A DNA stretch of 64,000 bases from CBFIDE01 sp965661265 (GTDB lineage Bacteria; Bacteroidota; Bacteroidia; Flavobacteriales; Schleiferiaceae): NCBI GenBank assembly GCA_965661265.1, contig CBFIDE010000003.1, positions 62,001 through 126,000 of the forward strand. Direction: 5' to 3'. Below, one piece after another: positions 16,169 through 25,549 of this stretch. The number at the start of each line of letters is the position of its first letter. The stretch's first letter is position 1. Made by a program: the position numbers and the translations under genes. Under the pieces are notes generated by a model. It did no database searches. It was not told where the DNA came from and was given only the letters and a program-made list of their open reading frames with translations.

Positions 16169-18313
16169 ATGAGCAACTCTAAATTCTTAGTTGGGCTTTG
16201 CGCTATCGGCTTGATAGCACAGTCCTGCCAACAAAGTCCAGAACCAGAAATGAAGTCAGATTTAGTTTACCCAGACACCTATAAAGATTTAGAATCTGTT
16301 GATACTATTCACGGTACAGCTGTTGCCGATCCTTATAGATGGCTAGAAGATGATAGATCTGAGGAAACAGAAGCTTGGGTGACAGATGAGAATAAGCTTA
16401 CTTTTTCATATTTAGACCAAATACCTTACAGAAAGGCTCTTACAGATAGATTAACGGAACTGTGGAATTATGAGAAGTATTCTTCTCCTACTAAGCATGG
16501 AAATTATTATTACTTCTATAAGAATGACGGTCTTCAGTCTCAAGCGGTAGTTTATAGAAAGGAAACTGAAGATGCAGAAGAATCTGAATTGTTTTTAGAT
16601 CCCAATAAATTTTCTGCCGACGGAACGACTAGTCTGGCAGGTATCTCTTTTAACAAAGAAGGAAATATTTGCGCCTATCAAATTTCTGAAGGTGGTTCCG
16701 ATTGGAGAAAGGTTATCATCATGGACGTTGAAACCATGAAGCCGATAGAAGACACTTTGATGGATGTAAAATTCTCAGGCATCAGCTGGAAAGGCTCAGA
16801 AGGTTTTTATTACAGCAGTTATGATAAGCCAAAAGAAGGAAGTGAGCTATCGGGCTTGACCCAGTACCACAAATTATTCTTTCACAAATTAGGAACTCCA
16901 CAATCAGAAGATCAATTGATTTTTGGAGGAGAAGCTACACCAAGAAGATATATAGGCGGCTATCTAACAGAAGATGAATCATTCTTGATTATATCTGCCG
17001 CAACCAGTACAACAGGCAATGAATTATATGTGCAGGATCTAAGAGTAGAAAATGCGCCAACTCAAACAATCATTGATAATTTCGATAATACACATTCTGT
17101 AATATCAAGTTCTGGAAATACATTGTTCATTAAAACAAACCTTAATGCTCCAAATGCTCGTATCGTGAGAGTTGAGATAGATCAGCTTCAAACAGAAAAC
17201 TGGGTAGATGTTATTCCAACTACAGAGAATGTGCTGAGCGTTACAACAGCCGGAGGATATATTATGGCAACTTACTTAATTGATGCTACCTCTAAGGTTT
17301 TCCAATTTAATATGGCAGGAGAATTAATAAGAGAAATTGAGTTGCCTGGAGTAGGAACGGCCTCGGGATTTGGAGGAGAGATATCAGACTCTACAGTTTA
17401 CTATAGCTTCACCTCATACACCTATCCTTCTACTACTTTTAAGTACAGCCTAAAAACTGGAGAATCTAAGCTTTACAGAAAGTCTGAAGTGAAATTTGAC
17501 CCAAGTTTATATGAGTCAAAGCAAGTGTTTTATACTTCTAAAGATGGCACTAAGGTTCCTATGATTATTACATATAAAAAAGGAATTGAAATGAATGGTA
17601 AGAATCCAACTCTATTATATGGGTATGGAGGATTTAATATTTCATTAACACCTTCTTTTAGCACATCTAGAATTCTATTGCTCGAGAATGGTGGCGTTTT
17701 AGCCGTGGCTAACTTAAGAGGTGGAGGAGAGTATGGAGAAGAATGGCATTCTGCAGGAACAAAAATGAATAAACAAAATGTTTTTGATGACTTTATTGCC
17801 GCTGCTAAATTCTTAATTGACAATAAGTATACAAGCTCGGATTATCTTGCCATTCATGGTGGTTCAAACGGAGGCTTATTAGTGGGCGCAGTAATGACTC
17901 AAGAGCCAGAATTAATGAAAGTGGCACTTCCTGCTGTGGGAGTGTTAGATATGTTGCGCTATAATAAATTTACCGCTGGAGCGGGATGGGCTTACGACTA
18001 TGGAACGGCGGAGGAATCAGAAGAAATGTTCAAATATCTATTAGGGTACTCTCCTGTTCATAATGTAAAAGAAGGAATTTCTTATCCTGCAACTATGGTG
18101 ATGACAGGGGATCATGATGACAGAGTTGTGCCTGCGCACTCCTTTAAATTTGCCGCTGAACTTCAAGCCAAACATAGGGGTGCCAACCCAGTTTTGATTA
18201 GAATCGAAACCAATGCAGGCCATGGTGCTGGAAAACCAACCAATAAGATTATTGAAGAGGCTGCTGATATGTATTCCTTTATGCTTTGGAATATGGGAAT
18301 AACAGAATTGTAG
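16169..18313 (+). CDS. Prolyl oligopeptidase family serine peptidase (S9A), lipoprotein
   Basis: 714 residues. An N-terminal lipobox-like IAQSC (Cys20) points to the cell envelope. The beta-propeller follows (PYRWLEDDRSEE to about residue 440), then the alpha/beta hydrolase with the triad Ser566 in GGSNGG, Asp650 in GDHDDRVVP and His685 in AGHGAG. It cleaves after proline in short peptides. There is no clear metabolic link to the paa genes on either side; it appears to be an independent gene inserted in the region. Confidence 0.94.
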   Translation: MSNSKFLVGLCAIGLIAQSCQQSPEPEMKSDLVYPDTYKDLESVDTIHGTAVADPYRWLEDDRSEETEAWVTDENKLTFSYLDQIPYRKALTDRLTELWNYEKYSSPTKHGNYYYFYKNDGLQSQAVVYRKETEDAEESELFLDPNKFSADGTTSLAGISFNKEGNICAYQISEGGSDWRKVIIMDVETMKPIEDTLMDVKFSGISWKGSEGFYYSSYDKPKEGSELSGLTQYHKLFFHKLGTPQSEDQLIFGGEATPRRYIGGYLTEDESFLIISAATSTTGNELYVQDLRVENAPTQTIIDNFDNTHSVISSSGNTLFIKTNLNAPNARIVRVEIDQLQTENWVDVIPTTENVLSVTTAGGYIMATYLIDATSKVFQFNMAGELIREIELPGVGTASGFGGEISDSTVYYSFTSYTYPSTTFKYSLKTGESKLYRKSEVKFDPSLYESKQVFYTSKDGTKVPMIITYKKGIEMNGKNPTLLYGYGGFNISLTPSFSTSRILLLENGGVLAVANLRGGGEYGEEWHSAGTKMNKQNVFDDFIAAAKFLIDNKYTSSDYLAIHGGSNGGLLVGAVMTQEPELMKVALPAVGVLDMLRYNKFTAGAGWAYDYGTAEESEEMFKYLLGYSPVHNVKEGISYPATMVMTGDHDDRVVPAHSFKFAAELQAKHRGANPVLIRIETNAGHGAGKPTNKIIEEAADMYSFMLWNMGITEL

Positions 18314-18414
18314 GTTCATAAAAATAGATTTCAGTTATTAATAAGTCTATATTACCCACAAATTGGTATCTACAATTGATATTGGCTTAACTTTACTGCT
18401 CACTATTTGAAATT

Positions 18415-19476
18415 ATGAATTTAGAAATAATTGGAACTGGAAGATGTATTCCAGAAATGAGGGTGAAGAATGAGGATTTTTTATCTCATATTTTTTTTGA
18501 TGCCAAACAACAAAGGATAGAAACCGATCCTCAGACTATCATTGAGAAATTTGAGTCAATAACGGGTATTAGCGAAAGAAGATATGCGTTACCAGAACAA
18601 CAAACTTCTGACCTAGCAACTATAGCCGCCAAAGAGGCCATCATGTCTTCAGGAGTAGATATTGAAAGTATAGATGGTATTATCGTGGCTCATAATTTTG
18701 GTGACGTTCCCGTAGATAAATTGCAATCGGATATTCTTCCAAGTCTTGCAACTAGAGTAAAGCACAGCATTGGAATTAAGGATCCAAATTGTGTGGCTTT
18801 TGATATCCTTTATGGATGTCCGGGCTGGATTCAAGGGCTCATTCTTGCCTATAATTATATTAAGGCTGAGCAGGGAAAAATCTATCTAGTTGTAGGAGCA
18901 GAGAGCCTTTCAAGAAAGCTAGATCCGCACGACAGAGATTCCATGATATTTAGTGATGGCGCTGGCGCGACCGTGGTTAGAGCTATTTCAGACGATGAGC
19001 CACAGGGAGTATTGAGTACTTGCTCTCAAACCTATACAGAAACAGAAGCTTACTATCTAAACTACGATAAGTCTAATAACCCGGACTCTGATGGTCGCAG
19101 ATTTATTAAAATGCAAGGGCACAGAATTTTTGAATTTGCCTTAACTAAAGTTCCTGGGGCTATGCAGAAATGTTTGGATGACTCTGGAGCAAGTATAGAT
19201 GAGGTGAAAAAAATACTGATTCATCAGGCCAATGAAAAAATGGACGAGGCAATCGTGAAAAGATTCTATCGTCTATATAAAAAACCTGTGCCGGAAGGAA
19301 TTATGCCAATGAGTATTAAAATGTTGGGCAATAGTTCTGTAGCCACGGTCCCTACTTTATTAGACTTAATTCTTAAAGGAGAATTTGAGGGACATGAGTT
19401 GAACAAAGGTGATGTAATTCTTTTAGCATCTGTAGGCGCGGGAATGAGCATTAACGCAATCACTTATAGAGTATAA
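18415..19476 (+). CDS. 3-oxoacyl-ACP synthase III-like enzyme
   Basis: 353 residues with the complete KAS III triad: Cys135 in ILYGCPGW, His270 in LIHQAN and Asn306 in LGNSSVAT. It is distinct from the housekeeping fabH at 54980, which lies in the fatty-acid block. KAS III enzymes condense a CoA starter with malonyl-ACP or hydrolyse/transfer acyl groups. With an overlapping-operon methyltransferase downstream and paaZ after that, it may use a pathway-derived acyl-CoA, but this is inference. The gap before it (18314-18414) shows no clear terminator. Confidence 0.88.
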   Translation: MNLEIIGTGRCIPEMRVKNEDFLSHIFFDAKQQRIETDPQTIIEKFESITGISERRYALPEQQTSDLATIAAKEAIMSSGVDIESIDGIIVAHNFGDVPVDKLQSDILPSLATRVKHSIGIKDPNCVAFDILYGCPGWIQGLILAYNYIKAEQGKIYLVVGAESLSRKLDPHDRDSMIFSDGAGATVVRAISDDEPQGVLSTCSQTYTETEAYYLNYDKSNNPDSDGRRFIKMQGHRIFEFALTKVPGAMQKCLDDSGASIDEVKKILIHQANEKMDEAIVKRFYRLYKKPVPEGIMPMSIKMLGNSSVATVPTLLDLILKGEFEGHELNKGDVILLASVGAGMSINAITYRV

Positions 19477-20355
19477 ATGTTGTTATTATCAAAGCTGAAA
19501 AGCTTGATCAAGTCTGAGGCCAAGGCAAAGAAAGCGGCCTACATAAAGGCAAGCAACAACTTGCACTGGAATCCTAATTTGCGACTTCCTAAAAGCATTG
19601 AACAGGAGTTAAACGCAGAGCTTAAAAAGAACAATTTGAAGGTCAGTTCCTGGGAGATTCACCCTAACGATATGATGTTTCATTTTCACCTCCTAGAAGC
19701 CAATGGAGATTTAAGAATAGCAGTGCTGAGTCATTTTCAAATTGGCATGAATCTTACCAATAAGCTGAAGGAGATACTCAATTCCAACTATCTCAAGACG
19801 GATAAATTCCTAGACTTTGGAAGTGGTTACGCAAGGGTTTCAAGGTTTTTTCCGGCTATAATGCCTTTGTCTTCCATTTATGTATCTGAGGTTAAAAAGC
19901 AGTCTCTGGATTTTCAGAAAGAAAAATTCAACTTTAATACCGTTCTTCACTCAACAGATGCCAATAGCTTCAATGAAGAGGGCTTTAGTTTCATCCTTGC
20001 GGTATCAGTTTTCACCCATTTACCTCAGAAAGATTTTGAAGAATGGATGAGTAAGCTTTTGAATTCTCTTGGGCCAAAAGGGGCAATATTATTTACCTAT
20101 AACGATTTGGATTTGTTCTTAAAGAAGTTTCCAAAGGCCGCTGATAAAGTAGCAGGAGATTTTCATTATGCTCAGGATTCTGAAGACCATAGATTAAGCC
20201 ATATTCCAGATAGCCTAAAAGACACTAAATCCTACGGTAGCACTTTCGTGCGATACAATTACTTAGAGTCATTAATCCCTTCTGACTTTGGGATAATTTC
20301 TCTTGGTTTTGACTTTACGCCGGCGCAATCTTCTCTCTTAGTGATCCGAAAATAG
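19477..20355 (+). CDS. Class I SAM-dependent methyltransferase
   Basis: 292 residues. The SAM-binding motif I is LDFGSGYARVSRFF (about 109-122), followed by the acidic strand end VSEVKK and a motif IV-like FILAVSVFTHLP. A 90-residue N-terminal extension precedes the Rossmann fold. It starts directly after the stop of the KAS III-like gene, so the two form a pair. The substrate is unknown; small-molecule carboxyl or hydroxyl methylation is as likely as anything. No hydrophobic export signal. Confidence 0.8.
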   Translation: MLLLSKLKSLIKSEAKAKKAAYIKASNNLHWNPNLRLPKSIEQELNAELKKNNLKVSSWEIHPNDMMFHFHLLEANGDLRIAVLSHFQIGMNLTNKLKEILNSNYLKTDKFLDFGSGYARVSRFFPAIMPLSSIYVSEVKKQSLDFQKEKFNFNTVLHSTDANSFNEEGFSFILAVSVFTHLPQKDFEEWMSKLLNSLGPKGAILFTYNDLDLFLKKFPKAADKVAGDFHYAQDSEDHRLSHIPDSLKDTKSYGSTFVRYNYLESLIPSDFGIISLGFDFTPAQSSLLVIRK

Positions 20356-20395
20356 TAAAGCTACATTAGAGCTTTAAGGATTGATGCAATCCCCT

Positions 20396-20403
20396 TATCT
20401 TAG
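20396..20403 (+). promoter_or_regulatory. -7-like element TATCTTAG for paaZ
   Basis: One mismatch to TAnnTTTG, 16 bases before the ATG at 20420. Its place supports that ATG as the paaZ start rather than the upstream TTG/ATG pair near 20381. Confidence 0.4.
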
Positions 20404-20419
20404 CGCTAAAATTTTGGAG

Positions 20420-22468
20420 ATGCAGAAAGTACAGAATTATGTTATGGGCCAATGGGTCTATGGAGATGGAGATGAACTTCAGATCCACAACGCGATAACA
20501 GGAGAAGCATTTGCAAGTGTTTCTTCTAAAGGTCTAGATTACAAATCTATTCTGGATTACGGAAGAGAAAAAGGTGGTTCTGTTTTAAGAAAAATGACCT
20601 TTCAGGAAAGAGGCAGAATGCTAAAAGCCTTAGCGCTGCACTTAATGGAAAAGAAAGCATCTTATTATAAACTTAGTGCTGCAACAGGGGCCACCAAAGT
20701 GGATTCTTGGATAGACATTGAAGGTGGAATTGGAAACTTATTTGCAAATGCATCTCTAAGAAAACAATTTCCAGACCTACCCTATTATATTGATGGTGAT
20801 GCTGCTCCTCTAAGCAAAGGAGGAAGTTTTATTGGTCATCACATTATGGTGCCAAAAAGAGGGGTTGCCGTTCACATTAACGCTTTTAACTTCCCAATTT
20901 GGGGAATGCTTGAGAAGATTGCCGTGAATTTAATGGCAGGTGTGGCGGCAGTGGTGAAGCCCTCTGAATTTACTAGCTTCCTTACGGAGCTTATGGTGAA
21001 AGATATAATAGCATCTAAAATATTACCAGAAGGATCTTTGCAATTAGTTTCTGGCCTTGGTAGAGGAATCATTGATGATTTAAATCCACAAGATATTGTA
21101 AGCTTTACAGGCTCTGCATCTACAGGCATGAAATTGAAAGCTCAGAAAAACATAGTAGAGAATTCCATCAGTTTTAATCTAGAAGCAGATTCATTAAATG
21201 CTTCAGTTTTAGGCCCAGATGCAACTCCAGGTACAGCTGAGTTTGATTTGTTTATTAAAGAAGTTCAAAGAGAAATTACGGTTAAGGCAGGACAAAAATG
21301 TACTGCAATAAGAAGAATCATAGTTCCAGAAGCTTTGATGGACGATGTTCAAAATGCATTAAGCGCAAGGCTAGCAAAGACAACTATTGGAGACCCTTCT
21401 CAAGAAGGAGTTAGAATGGGTGCCTTGGTGAATAAATTGCAACTAGAACGTGTTGGAGAGAGCATTGCTAAGCTTCAAGAATCACAAGAAATTGTATATA
21501 CAAATGATGACTTTGAAGCGGTAGGAGCTGATAGAAACAAAGGAGCATTTATGAGCCCGGTATTATTCAGGAACGACTATCCGATGAAAAATACTGCTGT
21601 TCATGAAATTGAAGCCTTTGGACCCGTGAGCACTATAATGCCTTATAAATCCATAGAAGAGGCAGTAGAAATTGCAGCTCTTGGAAAGGGATCTTTAGTT
21701 TCTTCTATTGTAACCGCCGACGATAAAATAGCTCGTGAATTTGTTGTGGAAGCTGCACCAATGCACGGTAGAGTGCTAGTGCTGAATGAGAAATGTGCTA
21801 AAGAAAGTACAGGTCATGGGTCGCCAATGCCACTCTTAACGCATGGAGGTCCAGGAAGAGCAGGAGGTGGAGAAGAGATGGGAGGAAAAAGAGGAATTTT
21901 ACATTTTCTTCAACGAACTGCAATTCAAGGTCACCCAGATACCATTACTGAAATTACCCAAACATATCAGGCCGGAGCTTCAAGACCAGAAGCATCTCCG
22001 CATGTATTCCGCCAACACTTTGAAGACTTAAAAGTTGGCGATACTGTTTATACCCATAGACATACTGTAACAGATGCTGATATCGCAAGCTTTGCTCAAG
22101 TTAGTGGAGACAATTTCTATGCACATGTAGATGCAACTTCATTAGAAGGGACCATTTTTGAGGGAAAAGTGGCTCATGGTTACTATGTTTTGGCTAAGGC
22201 AGCAGGAATGTTCGTAGACCCTAAAAAAGGACCAGTTTTATTAAATTATGGAATTGATGAATGCAGATTTACTAAGCCAGTTTATCCAGGAATGACCATA
22301 GGTGTGAAGTTTACTGTTAAAGAAAAGCTGGACCAAGAGAAGCGCTCAGAAGATGATATCGCGAAAGGGATAGTGAAGTTTCAAGTAGATGTTTACGATG
22401 AAGAAGATGAAACAGTAGCGCTAGCAACTATTCTTACCATGGTTAAGAAAAAAGATCAAGAAGAATAG
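20420..22468 (+). CDS. paaZ: Bifunctional oxepin-CoA hydrolase / semialdehyde dehydrogenase PaaZ
   Basis: 682 residues from the ATG at 20420, which matches the length and N-terminus of E. coli PaaZ. The N-terminal aldehyde dehydrogenase has Glu255 (FNLEAD) and nucleophile Cys294 (GQKCTA). The C-terminal MaoC-like hydratase has Asp564 and His569 in SGDNFYAH. Both catalytic sets are intact, so the protein should hydrolyse the oxepin ring and oxidise the resulting aldehyde to 3-oxo-5,6-dehydrosuberyl-CoA, limiting leakage to tropone-type shunt compounds. It is followed two bases later by an ABM-fold gene. Confidence 0.94.
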   Translation: MQKVQNYVMGQWVYGDGDELQIHNAITGEAFASVSSKGLDYKSILDYGREKGGSVLRKMTFQERGRMLKALALHLMEKKASYYKLSAATGATKVDSWIDIEGGIGNLFANASLRKQFPDLPYYIDGDAAPLSKGGSFIGHHIMVPKRGVAVHINAFNFPIWGMLEKIAVNLMAGVAAVVKPSEFTSFLTELMVKDIIASKILPEGSLQLVSGLGRGIIDDLNPQDIVSFTGSASTGMKLKAQKNIVENSISFNLEADSLNASVLGPDATPGTAEFDLFIKEVQREITVKAGQKCTAIRRIIVPEALMDDVQNALSARLAKTTIGDPSQEGVRMGALVNKLQLERVGESIAKLQESQEIVYTNDDFEAVGADRNKGAFMSPVLFRNDYPMKNTAVHEIEAFGPVSTIMPYKSIEEAVEIAALGKGSLVSSIVTADDKIAREFVVEAAPMHGRVLVLNEKCAKESTGHGSPMPLLTHGGPGRAGGGEEMGGKRGILHFLQRTAIQGHPDTITEITQTYQAGASRPEASPHVFRQHFEDLKVGDTVYTHRHTVTDADIASFAQVSGDNFYAHVDATSLEGTIFEGKVAHGYYVLAKAAGMFVDPKKGPVLLNYGIDECRFTKPVYPGMTIGVKFTVKEKLDQEKRSEDDIAKGIVKFQVDVYDEEDETVALATILTMVKKKDQEE

Positions 22469-22469
22469 C

Positions 22470-22817
22470 ATGCAAACAATATCATGGAAATATGATGAGG
22501 CTCCCCAAGCGCCATTCATAGGTGTAATTTTTATTAGTAAGAAGAGTAAGAACTTAGAAGGCTATAAAGAAATGGATCAGCGTATGATGGAAATGGCCCA
22601 AGAACAAGAAGGATATTTAGGTTACGCCAATCAATCAGGAGTCAATGAAGGAATATTTATAAGTTTCTGGAAAGATGAAGCAAGTATTCAGAATTGGAGA
22701 GATGATAAGGAGCATGGAGAGGCAAAATCAAAAGCATCATCTTGGTATAGCTATTATCATAGTATGATTTGCGAAGTGAAATCAAGTAAAATATTAAACC
22801 AATTAATCTCAAAATAA
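22470..22817 (+). CDS. Antibiotic biosynthesis monooxygenase (ABM) superfamily protein
   Basis: 115 residues in the small ferredoxin-like ABM dimer fold: FIGVIFISKK, then YKEMDQRMMEMAQEQEGYLG and a W-K/R-x-x-x-S-I-x-x-W motif (FWKDEASIQNWRDDKEH). Members range from quinol monooxygenases to heme-degrading and non-catalytic proteins; which applies here is not readable. It lies between paaZ and a paaF-like hydratase with one- to two-base spacings, so co-expression with ring degradation is very likely. Confidence 0.85.
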   Translation: MQTISWKYDEAPQAPFIGVIFISKKSKNLEGYKEMDQRMMEMAQEQEGYLGYANQSGVNEGIFISFWKDEASIQNWRDDKEHGEAKSKASSWYSYYHSMICEVKSSKILNQLISK

Positions 22818-23587
22818 TGAATGCAGTTGATCAAGGGCATGTGAAATTTATAATGGAAGATTCAGGCCTTGCTACCATAGAATTTTATCACCCAATGAGC
22901 AATTCATTGCCAGGAAACTTATTGGCTCAGCTAGCTAGTACAATTACTTTATTAGGTAAGGATGACAAGGTTAAAGTAATTGTTCTAAGATCATCTGGAG
23001 AGCGTGCTTTTTGTGCTGGCGCTAGCTTTGATGAGCTTATCGCGATTAATGATATGGCTACCGGAAAAACTTTTTTCAGTGGATTTGCAAATGTGATTAA
23101 TGCTATGAGAAAATGTCCTAAATTCATAATTGGACGTATTCAAGGTAAGGCAGTGGGAGGCGGAGTAGGCTTAGCTTCTTCTGTAGATTATTGTTATGCC
23201 ACGGAGCATGCAAGCGTTAAACTGAGTGAGCTGGCTGTTGGTATTGGGCCATTTGTGGTTGGCCCTGCAGTGGAGAGAAAAATGGGTAAAAGCGCCATGA
23301 GCGAATTGGCCATTAATGCAACCGCTTGGAGAGATGCTAAATGGGCGCAATCAAAAGGACTTTATAATGAGCTTTTTGAAGATGCGGAGAAAATGGATGC
23401 TTCTATTTCAGAGCTTGTGGCCAAACTCCTAGGAAGCAATCCGGATGCGATGAAAAAGCTGAAGCAGGTTTTTTGGCAAGGAACAGAGAACTGGGATCAA
23501 CTATTAATTGAAAGAGCTATGATTAGCGGTGAATTGGTTTTATCCGATTTTACCAAGAATGCAATTAATAGTTTTAAGAAAAAATAA
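22817..23587 (+). CDS. Enoyl-CoA hydratase/isomerase, probable PaaF role
   Basis: 256-residue crotonase-fold enzyme with the oxyanion-hole segments FCAGASFDEL and GKAVGGGVGLA, and an acidic residue in LSELAVGIGPFVV. PaaF hydrates 2,3-dehydroadipyl-CoA, the step missing between PaaZ/PaaJ and PaaH, and this is the only hydratase in the region besides paaG. The active-site region differs from E. coli PaaF, where I would expect a Glu in the GxIPG loop, so the gene symbol is withheld. Its first base overlaps the ABM stop codon. Confidence 0.85.
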   Translation: MNAVDQGHVKFIMEDSGLATIEFYHPMSNSLPGNLLAQLASTITLLGKDDKVKVIVLRSSGERAFCAGASFDELIAINDMATGKTFFSGFANVINAMRKCPKFIIGRIQGKAVGGGVGLASSVDYCYATEHASVKLSELAVGIGPFVVGPAVERKMGKSAMSELAINATAWRDAKWAQSKGLYNELFEDAEKMDASISELVAKLLGSNPDAMKKLKQVFWQGTENWDQLLIERAMISGELVLSDFTKNAINSFKKK

Positions 23588-23649
23588 TTACCACTTAGCA
23601 GGTATTTTTTAAGCCTTTGACTAGGTTCAATTTTGCAAAAAACCAAAGC

Positions 23650-23874
23650 ATGCCCTCCTTAGACTTAAGCCCAAGAGAAAAAGAAATATTATCAATGGTG
23701 ATGAAAGAGTATTCAAGTAAGGATATAGCTGAAAATTTAGCGATTAGCCCTAGAACTGTGGAGACTCATAGAAAGAATATTATGAGAAAAACAGGATCTA
23801 AATCTTTGATAGCCCTTACTAAATTTGCCATCCGTAAAGAATTATTAACTTCATACTACTTCAAAGCCAAATAA
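23650..23874 (+). CDS. Solo LuxR/GerE-type helix-turn-helix regulator
   Basis: 74 residues from the ATG at 23650 (an upstream in-frame TTG is not needed). The whole protein is one GerE domain: LSPREKEIL, then AENLAISPRTVETHRKNIMRKTGSKS with the recognition helix. There is no receiver or ligand-binding domain, so it may act constitutively or with a partner. It follows the paaF-like gene by about 60 bases and is the only regulator in the paa region, making it a candidate paa regulator. No PaaX or PaaR-type (TetR) gene is seen nearby. Confidence 0.88.
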   Translation: MPSLDLSPREKEILSMVMKEYSSKDIAENLAISPRTVETHRKNIMRKTGSKSLIALTKFAIRKELLTSYYFKAK

Positions 23875-23881
23875 ACACAAT

Positions 23882-24811
23882 ATGAAATTTATTACCATTT
23901 GCATTCTTCCACTTTTTATCGGTTCGCAAGCCCTTGCGCAAACTGCAGAAAAAGACACTTCTTGGACTGTTGGAGGTAACTTTTCACTAACCTTTGCCCA
24001 ATCATCTTTTAGTAATTGGCAAGCGGGTGGTGTGAATTCTATTGCCGGAAATAGCAATCTATTCTTATTTGCAGACTATGATAAAGAATCATGGACTTGG
24101 GTGAATAGATTGAGACTCGCATACGGAATGAACTTTCAAGAGGATATTTTTAATAAAACGGATGATCAAATAGAACTTGAGTCTAGAGGAGATTATAATA
24201 TTACAGATCACTGGGCTTTCTCAGGTTTATTAAACTTTAGAACACAGTTCACGGATGGTTTTGAAAATCCTGAAGACGCAGAAAGAATTTCTGGATTTTT
24301 AGCGCCTGCCTATTCCTTAGTAGGTTTAGGTTTCACCTATAAGCCATCTGATAAGTTTAGTTTATTCCTTTCTCCATTGACTATGAAGAGCACCATAGTA
24401 AATGACCAAACTCTTGCCAATGATGGACGCTATGGAGTAACGGCAGCAGAAAGAGACACTGCTGGTAATATTATTACAGAAGGAAAGAAAGTTAGATTTG
24501 AAGTGGGTGCATATATTAACCTTAGATATAAGCAAAAGGTGATGAAGAATGTTGACCTTATTGCCAATGTTGATTTCTATTCTAACTATTTAGACGGAAA
24601 CTATGAGTTCGTTGACGTAAATGGAGAGTTACTTCTTCTTTTTAAAGTCAATGAATACATTACAGCTAACTTGAGTTTTAATGTGATTTATGATCATGAC
24701 ATCTTATTTGATGTTGATGGTGACGGCACATTAGATGGTCCAAGAACGCAAATGAAGCAAGTATTAGGAATGGGATTTGCTTACAGCTTTGGTGAGAAGT
24801 TCAAAGAATAA
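23882..24811 (+). CDS. DUF3078 outer-membrane-barrel-like protein
   Basis: 309 residues with an N-terminal signal peptide ending ALAQ. The NFSLTFAQSSFSNWQAGGVNSIAGN segment and alternating aromatic beta strands to the C-terminal Phe-rich end (LGMGFAYSFGEKFKE) are typical of the Bacteroidota DUF3078 family, presumed outer-membrane beta-barrels of unknown function. It starts 7 bases after the LuxR gene and converges on the DUF2461 gene with no gap. Confidence 0.9.
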   Translation: MKFITICILPLFIGSQALAQTAEKDTSWTVGGNFSLTFAQSSFSNWQAGGVNSIAGNSNLFLFADYDKESWTWVNRLRLAYGMNFQEDIFNKTDDQIELESRGDYNITDHWAFSGLLNFRTQFTDGFENPEDAERISGFLAPAYSLVGLGFTYKPSDKFSLFLSPLTMKSTIVNDQTLANDGRYGVTAAERDTAGNIITEGKKVRFEVGAYINLRYKQKVMKNVDLIANVDFYSNYLDGNYEFVDVNGELLLLFKVNEYITANLSFNVIYDHDILFDVDGDGTLDGPRTQMKQVLGMGFAYSFGEKFKE

Positions 24812-25477
24812 TTATAGACCTAATAAATCTTTTAGGTGGTGCTCAATAGGCGCCGCCGCTTTATAGTATTCCATTACATTATCTAATAGATTTTCTGAAA
24901 GGATAAATTCAGGCTCTAAATCTGTCATATAATATAGCTGCTTCTTTAGAATTAAAGGGTGCTTCTTAGATGCTTCCATTAAATGAGAAGGGAGTCTTTT
25001 GTTCTCCTGACCTTGGATTTCTCCAAACTTAGATTTGAAATCGGCGGAAGCCAAAAGCTTTTCAAAAGCCGCTCCTTCATTTACTAATTTCTCTCTTAAT
25101 AGAAGTAAGTTTTCTTTGGCAATCATATAGGCACCACCGCCAATCATCACCTTTTCTGGACCAAATGAAATGAACAGACCTGGGGATTCGGCTTTTCGTC
25201 CCTGGGTTGAAATTCCAGCGGAAGTATTAAGTTTATAAGGGGTTTTGTCATTAGAGAATCTTATATCTCTATTGATTCTGAAAATTGCATCTTTTGCCTC
25301 TAGCTGTATCTCTGGATTTTCTTTCCGAATGGCCAGAATTAAGTCTCCAACAAACTTTTTAAATGGCTCTTTAACGTCATTTTCGTAACGTTTTCTATTG
25401 AGGTCAAACCAATCTTTATTATTATTTCCTGCTAGTTCAATAAAGAAATCAAGAAAATCTTTCTTAAAGTATTGCAT
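24812..25477 (-). CDS. DUF2461 domain protein
   Basis: 221 residues from the ATG at 25477 (MQYFKKDFLDFF); a longer frame to 25549 would run into the promoter zone of the divergent dehydrogenase gene. The DUF2461 pattern is clear: LAGNNNKDWFDLNR near the start, then IFRINRDIRFSNDKTPYK and the FISFGPEKVMIGGGAY segment. The family is widespread and cytoplasmic with no established reaction. It is convergent with the DUF3078 gene. Confidence 0.9.
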   Translation of the reverse strand: MQYFKKDFLDFFIELAGNNNKDWFDLNRKRYENDVKEPFKKFVGDLILAIRKENPEIQLEAKDAIFRINRDIRFSNDKTPYKLNTSAGISTQGRKAESPGLFISFGPEKVMIGGGAYMIAKENLLLLREKLVNEGAAFEKLLASADFKSKFGEIQGQENKRLPSHLMEASKKHPLILKKQLYYMTDLEPEFILSENLLDNVMEYYKAAAPIEHHLKDLLGL

Positions 25478-25549
25478 CCTTTTAAATTTCAGTAAAGATA
25501 GACAATTGATAGTCTTTGATTGTTTACGATATTTGTGGCCCAAGAACAA

